Source: Rhizophagus sp. LPA8_4_AMF
Lineage: Eukaryota > Glomeromycota > Glomeromycetes > Glomerales > Glomeraceae
Direction of reading: 5' to 3'
Length of the DNA stretch: 40,921 nucleotides
Assembly: GCA_021464525.1 (NCBI GenBank)
Contig: JADRCO010000252.1
Coordinates: 1 to 40,921, forward strand
Every line of letters starts with the position of its first letter. The first letter of the stretch is position 1. Position numbers and translations under genes: made by a program. The notes under the pieces are model-generated. The model saw only the letters and a program-made list of their open reading frames with translations, ran no database searches and had not been told where the DNA came from. Positions 22,886-32,304 of this stretch are shown here, piece after piece.

Positions 22886-23712
22886 ATCTTGATTTGTGTT
22901 ACACGTACATTTATTACAGTACTATATGGTTATTTTTTACTGGTTTCAAGTTATATCCTCGCTGGAAGAAATTTACAAATTAATGTATAAACACGTTATG
23001 GAGTAAGCAAGGCGAACAATGTATTTTCCTTGGTTTTCTTCTCGTTTTGATGGAATAAAATCAAAAATTTCTCTGAGAGTAATCTTGCCTTAGAAAGCCA
23101 AAGCACCGGGCATGTCATCCCTTTTTATGGTTAATGTTACACGATTATTTATATCAATAACACATATTTTCGGTTTGGGACAATAGTCCGAAATTTGGAA
23201 TTTTATTTATTTATATTGTGTAACTTGTTTTTATAGTACATTATCAAAGTACAATAATTGCGGCAAATTTTTTTTTTTGTTATATTCCATGGAGGATTTT
23301 TTTGTAAAATTCATAAAAATTCATGTAAACTAGTCCGAAATTTCATATTTTTAATATTACCACTTATTAAAATTATCAATTTTTGACACATAATATTATT
23401 TTAAAATTCTTATTAAGTTCTATGAATTAATGTGTAGTATGTGTTGCTCTATCATTTTCGGTTTATTTATTATTTTATTTAAGATTTATAAAAGTTTGAA
23501 GTCACACCATTACACTGATTTCGAACATTCCCGAATAAACCACACTTTTCGTATTACTAATCTACTTGATGATTTATACAGTTTGTGTAGATCTCCGCAA
23601 TTTTTAAATGAAAAATAACTTTAATAAACACAGTTCTATCAATAACTCAACATTCTTAAATAAAAACCACCAATTTTTATAAACCTGGCTCAGGACAAGA
23701 TCACCTACCAAA
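22886..23712. other. AT-rich spacer
   Basis: No gene seen. A short direct repeat, agtccgaaattt, occurs at about 23186 and 23330 and may mark a worn repeat element. The small open frame at 23430-23618 lacks any recognisable feature. Confidence 0.4.
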
Positions 23713-25572
23713 GTGCAAGTAAAATCCAAGAGACGTATGACGTCTCAGTTGAAACATTGTGATGATGGGCCAACTCCAAAAAAATCGCTATTGTCAGTGG
23801 AAAATGACTCTATTCAATTACAGACATATGAGGAATCTTTAGAGATAACCAACAGACACAATCCACTCAAAAGGCAAAGATCTGTTACACCAGGGTCAGT
23901 TCAGAACACCAGCGAAATGACCTTGAACGACAAATCACAAATCTCCGACAGCACTACCTAGAGTACGAAATTGTCAGCGACATCAGTTCAGGACTCAACT
24001 GGAAACGCAGAGGTTTTGTTGCCCTTCTGGAACGAATACACACAGGAGGAATCAAAGAAGTGGTGGTTACCCGAAAGGTTTGAGTTTTCTTTTTATTTGA
24101 TTTTTATTGTCTTTATTATTTTACTAACTTTTTTATTAGGACCGATTGTGTCGATTTGGATCTGAGCTTGTGGAGTGGATTTTTGAAAAGAATGGGACTC
24201 AGCTTGTGGTATTCGGTACGGATGTCAGTGCCGAAAGTAGTAAAGCAGGAGAACTTGCAGAAGACTTGCTCTCAATCGTCACGGTATTTGTGACAAGACA
24301 TAACAGAATACGCTCTGCCGCCAACCGTAGAAGAAGACGAGAACAACCCCAAGAAGAACAAGAGTTCCAAAATCCCAGCAGGCAAAACACAACGTATCTG
24401 TCTCTTTCCTACGCAAGAAGAGAAGTTAATACTCAGACATTGGATGGGAACAGCGCGATGGACTTACAATCGGTGTCTTGTTACAGTCGAAAAAGAGGGC
24501 ATTGCGCGGACAAAAAAAGCTCTGTGGGCACAGTATCTCAACGCCGCAAACTTCAATAATACCAAACTTAAATAGGTTCTTGAAACTCCCTATAATATTC
24601 GTGACGAAGCGATGAATGATTTACTTAAATCATATTCAATAAATTTTGCTGCAAAACGGACGAAATTTAAAATAAAATTTCACTCTAAAAAAGATCAATA
24701 ACAATCTATCGCAATTCTTTCAAAACACTGGAGTAGATCTAGAGGAGCTTATGCATTTATTTGTAAGATGAAGTCAGCTGAAAATCTCCCAGCAGAGCTT
24801 AATTATGATGCATGACTTGTTTTAGATCGGCTTGGAAAATTTTATCTTTGTATTCCTCAACCACTTAAGATATGGGCTGAAAATCAAGGTTCTACATAAT
24901 CAGAGGATGCAGTGATCGCTCTAGACCCTGGCGTGCGTATGTTCATAACAGGATATAATCCAAGTGGGCGAGCTATAGAATGGGGAAAGAATGATATTAG
25001 TAGAATTTATCAACTTTCTCACATATATGATAAGATTCAAAGTAAACGTGACTCTATTCATGGAAAAGCTGCCAAACGAAAACGCTATAAACTTCGCAAG
25101 GTCTTGCTTCGTATACAAAAAAAATTCATTCTCTTATTAACGATTATCATCACAAACTTGCCAAATGGTTATGTCAAAATTATCGTGTTATTTTGTTGCC
25201 TGAGTTTAAGATACAGGGAATGGTTAGACGTGGAAAATGGCGGATTCATTCTAAGACTACATAGATGATGTTAACATGGTCTCATTTTCGATTTCGCCAA
25301 TTTCTTCTACATAAGATTCATGAGTATCCATGGTGTCAGCTAATTATATGTACTGAAGAATATACTAGTAAGACATGTGGATGCTGTGACCATATCCATC
25401 GAAATTAGGTAGATCCAAAGTATTCCATTACCCTAGTTGTGCAGCTGAGCTTGATCGGGATATTAATGGTGCTTGAAACATATTACTTCGCTATCTCACC
25501 CTGTTACATTCCAACCAAAATCAAGAGTCGGTTCATGCTGGCGCTGGAACCTACCCTCTGGAATCTCAATGA
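23713..25572 (+). pseudogene. Decayed Fanzor (eukaryotic TnpB-like RNA-guided nuclease)
   Basis: A full-length but dead copy. Part 1 runs 23713-24077 (ATG at about 23737), a 62-bp intron with normal GT...AG ends at 24078-24139, part 2 from 24140 to a terminal TGA at 25570-25572. Part 1 is a polar N-terminal extension ending in KKWWLPER. Part 2 continues TDCVDLDLSLWSG. The OrfB-type helix-turn-helix region is seen as EEKLILRHWMGTARWTYNRC. RuvC-I is ALDPGVRMFITGYNPSG (Asp at 24923). RuvC-II is LLPEFK (Glu at 25202). A zinc ribbon starts SKTCGCC, but its second pair reads YPSC, so one Cys is lost. RuvC-III is ELDRDINGA. In-frame stops lie at 23959, 24291, 24573, 24699, 24813, 24897, 25262 and 25474. 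Frameshifts lie in an A8 run (25117-25124) and near 25405, where a TAG also appears at 25406. Known: Fanzor/TnpB proteins are RNA-guided nucleases carried by IS607-like elements. No resolvase or transposase ORF is visible here. Confidence 0.85.
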
Positions 25573-25607
25573 TCACTGCAGGACTTATATATTTTCTTAT
25601 TGGGCAT

Positions 25608-25647
25608 GATCAGAAATGTGAAGGTTTGATAAGAAATGTATAGGTTT
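25608..25647. repeat. 20-bp imperfect direct duplication after Fanzor relic
   Basis: gatcagaaatgtgaaggttt is followed directly by gataagaaatgtataggttt. It begins 36 bp past the terminal stop of the Fanzor relic, so it may belong to the element's 3' non-coding part. Confidence 0.6.
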
Positions 25648-27133
25648 AATTGTAGGCGTTTATAGGTGATAGCTACCATAGGTCTTTTTCTTACCAAAAA
25701 CCCTTACGTCATGACGTGCATCAGGTTAAACGTGTGATTTTTTAAAGTTCATAATGGAATTATACAGTATATAGAAACACATGTTAAGTCAATCCTAAAA
25801 TTTAAAAATTTTGAACATATTTGTGAAAATCACTAACAAATCTGATATTTACAGAAATCTAAATCGGATTATCAATTTTGAAGTTAAAAGAATTGCTTGT
25901 TTAGGAAATTTCTGGACTTTTATCCTTAAAGGATACTAATTTTGTATATCAAAAGATACAGTACTTGTTTAATTATTTGATTTATGATTTGGTTTAAATT
26001 TATCACTACTTCCGTACACAGAACTTGATATAACAAGCCTTCCGTTCAAGTAATCTGGGATTATTGTACCAATTATTCGGCAAATGTTCTTATTGTACCA
26101 AACTTAATAATTTTTAAATGTGTTTTATCAACAAATATTTTTGCTAAGATGCTTGTAAAATTCTCTTACTAATAATTATAATAAAATTCCATCCAAAACA
26201 ATCATCAGTACATTTAATGCAGGCTAAAACTAATTTAATGCTGGCAGAATTAGAATGAAATCAGCTTATCATAAATAAACAAATATTGTTGATCTATTAA
26301 TATTGTAAAATTATAATAAAACTGGTCATAATAAAATTAATTATAAGTGGAAAAAAAAATTTATTATGGTCTAAAATCAATTTAAATTAACTATAATGAA
26401 TATGATTAAACTATAAGGTATCAGAATATCAATTATACTAGTTTGAACTCAGCAAAAATTAATTATTAAAATCTTAGCAACTACTAGTACAGAAAAAATA
26501 AAAGTAAAAAACCAAGAATACATATTTGTCCTTGTCTTTGATACCTCTAGCCATGTAGAAATTTTCCAAAAATGATTCATCAGTCCAACAACAGATGAAG
26601 TATATTAAAGGTATTCAATATGGGCTTCCCTATACTTGGTGGAAAGTTCAGCAAATAAGAAAAAAAAACTATTCATAAGTCATAATATTATTATCCAAAA
26701 ACAGATTTGAAGGCAGCATGTGATTAGGCATGTTCAAATTTGGTTTGATCTTGTAAAGTAATGCATCAAAGATCTTATTAAAGGTTTTTTTCAAAATTAT
26801 AGTATGACCTTTCTGAATAAGTATTGACCATATTTGTTCTGTTTTCCATATAAAAATAGAAGTATGCTATTTTTAGTAAGAGTTTCAAATAATACAGATG
26901 AAAATAACATCATATTTTTACACTGTATCCAGTTTTGTAATAAATTACCAGGTCATTTGGAAGAGTGAAAAGTATTTCATAGTGAGTTGGTCTGTTGGTA
27001 TAATCAGTAGTATTGTTGAAAAAATAAAGGAAGTTCTTATTATCAATAACTTCAATAGCTTTTTTCATATTATTTAAATATTCCTAGTATTGCTGGTATT
27101 TCAGAAATAAATAAACCATCTTTTGCTTATATA

Positions 27134-27284
27134 GGGTAAGTACTGGAAAAAGAGACCAAATTGAAATTTTTCAAAAAAAGGTTTTAAGTAAAAATAGATT
27201 CAAATTTAATCATTTGATTCAGAATATTTGTTATTTAAAAAAAAATTTTTTTAACTATTTGGTTTCTTTTTCCAGTACTTACCC
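27134..27284. mobile_element. Foldback MITE-like element, 151 bp
   Basis: The left end gggtaagtactggaaaaaga(g)accaaat matches the reverse complement of the right end over about 28 bp with one mismatch. The inside is A/T-rich with a long A/T run near the right arm. Non-coding. TATA lies on the left flank; the right flank is cagt, so no target duplication is certain. Confidence 0.8.
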
Positions 27285-28173
27285 CAGTATGACTTACTAT
27301 AATCTGTTTTAAAGATTTTTGGATTCTATAATAAGTTATTTCTTTCTTTAGTATTATATAGTTTTTTTTATAATTATATGAATTTTGCTTAAATTTAATT
27401 ATTAATTAATTTTAAAAAACAAATCAGCAATTAATGTTAAAAAATTTATTTTTAATGATTTTTGCAGAGATTGAAAATATTAGCTTTAAAATGAGAAATA
27501 TTTTGTATTTTTAGTATATTAAATGCATCTCTCTTAAGATCATAGTAAAAAAATAGTAGAATATACACTTAAAAAGGATGTATAAGTTGTAATTATAAAA
27601 GATGCACTTATAAATTACTTATAGAGGTGTTATTTTATTACTTTCTTTTTGAATAATCTATTATAAAATTTGAGACCTTTAACTAATATTTTTATTAAGC
27701 AAAAAATTGTGGGAAAATTTTGTTAAAATTTAGGCTAATTGACAGCTTTTAAAGATTATTTGTAAAATATTAAGCTTTGTAAAGGTTATTTTTAAATATT
27801 TGAATATAATATATAGAGTAAATTCCAAAATTTTTTAGTAAGATTTCAATTGATTAGATCAAAAATTGATATGTTTACCTATATAAGAAACACAGATTTG
27901 GAATATTTGGGATGGTATTCTAATTGTTATCATATGAAAAAACTACAATATGTAAAATGTAAATGCTTATGAGAAATATTGCAAAGAAGTTATATATAAC
28001 ACAGGATAAGAATCACGTTGAGACATGTGACTTTCGCCTCATTGATTTTTCGGATATTTGACCGGCAAGTTAACACAATCGTTCTAAAATTAGATTATTC
28101 TGCAAATCGGCTTCTCCTCTACTTATTTAATCTGAATTTTGGGATTTTTCTAAAATATTAATTCATCAAACTA

Positions 28174-29860
28174 ATGGGGTTTGAGGAATTGTTTGGTAAA
28201 AGCTCACCCGGCGTCCAAAAAGATGAAATTACTAATGCAAATATACGACCTAAAGTAAATAATAGTTCAATATTGGGTGCAGTAGGCCAAGCATTTAATC
28301 AAGCAAAAAATCACGATAATAATGTTCCGGGCGAAAAGCAAGCCGTTATTAATGCTCGCACTTTTCAAGAGAAATTAAAAGTTTATTCTTCGGAAATAAC
28401 GGAATCTCCAGACCCGAGTGATACTTCTGATAATATGAGTGATTCTGACGAAACAGAATCGTCAGATTCTTCTATTACTAGAGTAGAAGAGGGTAAAAAT
28501 AAAGTAAAAAATGGTTTGAATTTAGAAAAGTCTACTGATATCGATAAAGGAGCTCGTGCCAAAGTATCGGCCAATATGATAATTTCTGACTTTAGTAATT
28601 TGCAATTACAATCTAAACATCATCAGGGACAATACGAAAATTCTTCATTAACTAGTCCTACAGCATGGATAGAAACTAGTAATGAATCAGGCCGTAATAA
28701 CGTAGTACGACGGCCAAGGGTAAAAGCATCTACAATCTCTGAGGGGAATTTTAGTTTTCAATATAAAAAATCGAATATTGTTGATAATCAACCTCGTAAA
28801 GTTTCGTTCGATTCTAATTCCGATGCCACTCTTAGATCAGAACAAACATATGCTCGTTCTGATACTCGATCAGATGTCTCCTGGGGAAGTGACCCTGGAA
28901 AATCACTGTATAATAATAGTAATCAAATCTCGCCTCGACAGCCAAAAGTACGAACTACTAACTCCGATTTCAGTTCTTATTTATCACAATATCAAAATGA
29001 TAATTACGTACATAATGTACAATCAAATAACCAAAAAAGTTGGTCTGATGTCACATATGGTGGTCCAATAGAATCATCTACTATAGTATCACATTATAGT
29101 GATCCTGGACCTCGTAAGAAAATATCTGTTTCTGCACATATGAATGTAAATAATGAAATAGAAGATTATGAAGAAGAAAATGCAGTTGAAGATGATCAAG
29201 AAGAATTAGAGGAATTGATGAATATGTCTTCTAATCCAAAAATACAAAGAAAGGTATATCAACTATTTTTTTTTTAAGAAAAAAATTTAAATTATTTGAG
29301 ATTAACTTTGTATACTTAACATTAAATTTTCGCAATGATAAAGTTCCTTGATCTTAAAATTGCCAATAAGTCTTTACTCACCTTAAATGGCACTTTAGAG
29401 GAAACTATCAAAAAGCAATCCTCTAACTTGAATACATTTGAATCGATGACGGATGTGCAACAACTTCAACTTGATCATATAACTAAAGTTGAAGAATTGA
29501 TGCGTGAATTATCTATCAAAATTTCATCGCAAGAATCAGAAATAAGAAATCTAAAAAATAAATTAGAAGATAATTCGTGAGTATATAATATAATATTTAA
29601 TTCAAGTTGGATTTGTTATTATATCTTTATTAATTTTATTTATTATTTATTATGATAACAAAAGGGGACAACAACAAAAGGTGAGTCTGTTAAATATGAA
29701 TAACAAACCCAATGAAAAATTTATATTCACATTGGGAAAGTTTTTGATCTTGGCTTCATTGTACGGAATATTATTTAATCTGAATTTTGAAAAAATATGG
29801 AATCTATTAAAAAGCCTACTAGAGTATCTTTATTCTATGATCCAAGAAACCTTCCAATGA
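28174..29860 (+). CDS. Unrecognised acidic, coiled-coil, possibly tail-anchored protein
   Basis: Exons 28174-29253, 29344-29576, 29665-29860; 502 aa, joints in frame. Residues 1-340 are Ser/Asn-rich and probably disordered. They carry an acidic Ser block (SDNMSDSDETESSDSS, about 87-102) and several phospho-type Ser clusters, and end in an acidic stretch (EDYEEENAVEDDQEELEEL). Exon 2 encodes a coiled coil (about 361-437, LNGTLEETIKKQ to SEIRNLKNKLED). Exon 3 gives a hydrophobic segment (FTLGKFLILASLYGILF) close to the C-terminus, suggesting a tail anchor. I do not recognise a family. Alternative model: exon 3 stops at the strong donor AAG|GTGAGT (29681), and the next exons are 29815-29890 and 29970-30112, which fuses this gene to the small protein that follows. 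The tail frame stays open for 65 codons, which argues for the first model, but the choice is open. Confidence 0.65.
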
Positions 29861-30112
29861 ATACACTTCCGAATATAATTTTTGATAGAGGTTAGTTCTT
29901 GTAATTCGTTTAAGATTATTTTCATTTTTCGAGTTTATCTCATTCATTTATTTATTTATATATTTTTAGTTTACGAAGATATCGTAATTTTATTTTCGGT
30001 GGTAATTTCCTTGATTTACACCATTTACATTTTACCCATAATAGTTACGGCTAAAACAGCCAAACTATTGGCTGATAAATCGAGAACAGAAATTTTGGAA
30101 ATAACTGGCTAA
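29797..30112 (+). CDS. Small membrane protein overlapping the previous CDS, or its last exons
   Basis: Exons 29797-29890 and 29970-30112; 78 aa, joint in frame (AGA G|TT). The N-terminus is polar (MESIKKPTRVSLFYDPRNLP). A long hydrophobic segment follows (IVILFSVVISLIYTIYILPIIVTA), then a short charged tail. The ATG lies inside the last exon of the preceding gene, in another frame, giving a 64-bp CDS overlap. If instead the upstream donor at 29681 is joined to an acceptor at 29814, this becomes the C-terminus of that gene. No family recognised. Confidence 0.5.
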
Positions 30113-30297
30113 ATTTGTATTTATAATTATTTCTATATTATTTTTTCCTTCAATATTTAGAATAATATTTTTTTTTATTCTGAATTTGTATAAACAGTAA
30201 TAATAATAAAAAAAAACAAAAAAAAAAAATAGTAGAAGAAAAAATTGGAAAATGCAAATATGCTAATATATACGTATAAAAATTTTTCGTGATTTAG

Positions 30298-30851
30298 TTA
30301 TGATCTCGAAATTATTTTAATGTTATGTTCTTTTTGAAATGCGATGAATTCTTCCTCTTTGGTTTTGTAGGAATGAACAAGATTGTTCATTATATTCTTT
30401 ACCTATTAAAAAAATAATAACATAAATAATGCTTCTAGACAATTAACCAACCTTATTATACGCTCACCCCATCATGATTCGTTTGCAAAGCAGGTAACAC
30501 GTCTTTTACAGTGCGTTCAAGCAATACTCCGTTGACCAAACGAAAACACTTCCGATCACCATTCAAAGGAGATAATGTATCTATGACTGCCCTAAGCAAG
30601 CCAAACAGTTATTGAAACAAAATAAATATATCATAAGTTTCATATAAAAGAAAATCTCACTTATGTTCGTCAGCTTCAGATTCTAACTCTCCGATCTTTT
30701 GAGCTATATTCTGTAGCTCTGTTTTCATAGTGTTAAACTGAGCCGTTATTTCTGTTTTAAATATTGTTTCAATAGAGAACTTATATAAAAATTTTAATTA
30801 AATAAATATTTTACCTTGATCAGTGAGTTTCTTTGTTTTTGAGCTCGACAT
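30298..30851 (-). CDS. GIM4: Prefoldin subunit 2
   Basis: Beta-type subunit of the hexameric prefoldin co-chaperone that hands unfolded actin and tubulin to CCT in the cytosol. Minus-strand exons 30815-30851, 30661-30751, 30468-30591, 30298-30402; 118 aa, slightly shorter than the human subunit. The sequence has the expected N-terminal helix (ITAQFNTMKTELQNIAQKIGELESEADEH), the beta hairpin (LSPLNGDRKCFRLVNGVLLERTVKDVLPAL) and the C-terminal helix (VKNIMNNLVHSYKTKEEEF). The hairpin with GDRKCFRLVNGVL is diagnostic for subunit 2. It is divergent from the RING-finger gene, with 127 bp between the start codons. Confidence 0.93.
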
Positions 30852-30978
30852 TGTTATGAACTACATTTTATGATTTTCGCAAATTCAATTTATAAGTTGG
30901 TATCACGTGCAGATTCTGCGATAATATCTCATCAGATCTCATCTATTTTTGAAGTGAAATTATTTTTACTCTTTCAAC
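30852..30978. promoter_or_regulatory. Short bidirectional promoter with CACGTG
   Basis: 127 bp between the divergent prefoldin 2 and RING-finger start codons. atcacgtgca at 30902-30911 puts a CACGTG core (30904-30909) 53 and 70 bp from the two starts. Shared regulation is inferred from layout only. Confidence 0.5.
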
Positions 30979-32176
30979 ATGTCATCTGAATATGCAAAGT
31001 TTATTATTTCCGTCGCATGGGCTTGTAGTTCTTGGACTAAAGGTAAATCTATTTTCCAAAATTTTTGTGTTTTGAATAATATAACTGACTACTTTAAATA
31101 AACGGTGATAAATAGCATATTTATTGCTATACAAAGCTAATGTTGGTGGCGCACCTTTGATATTTCGTAAAAGACTTTCTGAAGGTGAAAAAAAGATAGT
31201 GGCGTGTTGGCATATGCTGGTAGGATAAGCAAAAATTTACATAACATGATTCGTTATTGAGAGATCAATCAAAGACAATGTTTTAGGAAATAACTAGATA
31301 ATGGGTACATTAATGTAAAAATTTAAAAAGAATAATAATATTATGATTTGGTTTATAAATTATTCGACGATTATCACATTGTGCATGATATTTATCATTA
31401 CAGATTGTATACGTACTTTTGCGATGGTTGAAAATCAAGGTAATCAAGTATTTTTTGAATACTTTTTATATTATTATTTTGATATCTAATTTTATTACAA
31501 TGTCATTTAGTCTCTTCCTTCCACTTCACTTCCGCCACTTGTTGCTTTAATATCAGAATTATTTTGGTGCTATTTACCGACGTGTTTTATAGAAGAATCT
31601 ATTCATTTTCTTCTATTAAGACATTTTATGCATATTCGAAATTCTACGTGTTTGATTATCAAAGGACGACCAGTAGTAGATGGCACAAAAGATGATGACT
31701 GTTGTGTATGCTATGGAGTTGGAATTGGGAATGGACCTTATTATTCTGATGATTCGAATAAAGATTCATTAGGATCTATTGAAAATTATTGTAAAGTCTC
31801 TCATCACGTAGCACATCAAGATTGTATGTTTAAATGGTTGGGAATTGGTGTTGCATCGCGTTTAGGATGGCAAAATTCAAATCTTAGATTAAGACCGATT
31901 CCTACTTGTCCTATATGTCGCGGAGAAATAATTTTTGACGCTATTCAAAAGAACTTAGAAAAGGAGGAGATAATTGAAGGAAAAAATAAAAATTATTGGT
32001 TGCGAAAACTTGGTGGATTGATCAAAGATTGGCGTAACGTCATGGACTGGCGTTGGATCATCGTGAGGGTTGAAGTTACAATTGTTTATATCTTAATGGT
32101 TTGGAGAATTTTGAAATGGAGGGAAAAAATAATACGAAGTCTTACCTCTTATAATCGAAATTTAACAAATTCGTAA
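30979..32176 (+). CDS. Membrane protein with RING-type zinc finger
   Basis: Probable membrane-bound E3 ubiquitin ligase. Exons 30979-31042, 31137-31219, 31404-31439, 31511-32176; 282 aa, all joints in frame. The N-terminus has a hydrophobic helix (KFIISVAWACSSW). Hydrophobic stretches follow around residues 50-60 (IVYVLLRWL) and 78-105 (VALISELFWCYLPTCF). The finger spans about 131-205: DDDCCVC, a long loop of about 30 residues, YCKVSHHVAHQDCMFKWL, and CPICRGEI. The HQDC-x3-W and CPIC elements fit the RING/RING-CH fold with an unusual centre (one Cys followed by two His). A last hydrophobic helix (VEVTIVYILMVWRIL) lies near the C-terminus. Substrate and organelle are unknown. It converges on ATM1, with 128 bp between stop codons. 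Confidence 0.8.
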
Positions 32177-32304
32177 ACTAGAAATATATCATAAGTAATT
32201 TTCGAAGATTAATCTACTGTGAGTCATATATTAAAGAATCTTAAAATAAAATTTTTATTGATTTTTTTAAATGATAGTAATAACATCTTTTAAAATTGCG
32301 ATAA

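Larger units (their letters stand above)
25573..28173. other. Repeat-rich spacer, no intact gene
   Basis: 2.6 kb of AT-rich DNA. It starts with the putative 3' part of the Fanzor element, including the palindrome acgtcatgacgt at 25706-25717. It contains the foldback element listed at 27134-27284. On the minus strand about 26880-27070 a 38-codon open stretch (with TNRPTHYEILFTLPNDLV) ends at a stop. It could be a repeat relic; I do not recognise it. The last 150 bp must hold the promoter of the next gene. Confidence 0.5.

Noticed and set aside
26880-27070. Minus-strand open stretch with TNRPTHYEILFTLPNDLV
   Set aside because: Only about 38 codons before a stop, with no start, no splice context and no family I recognise.
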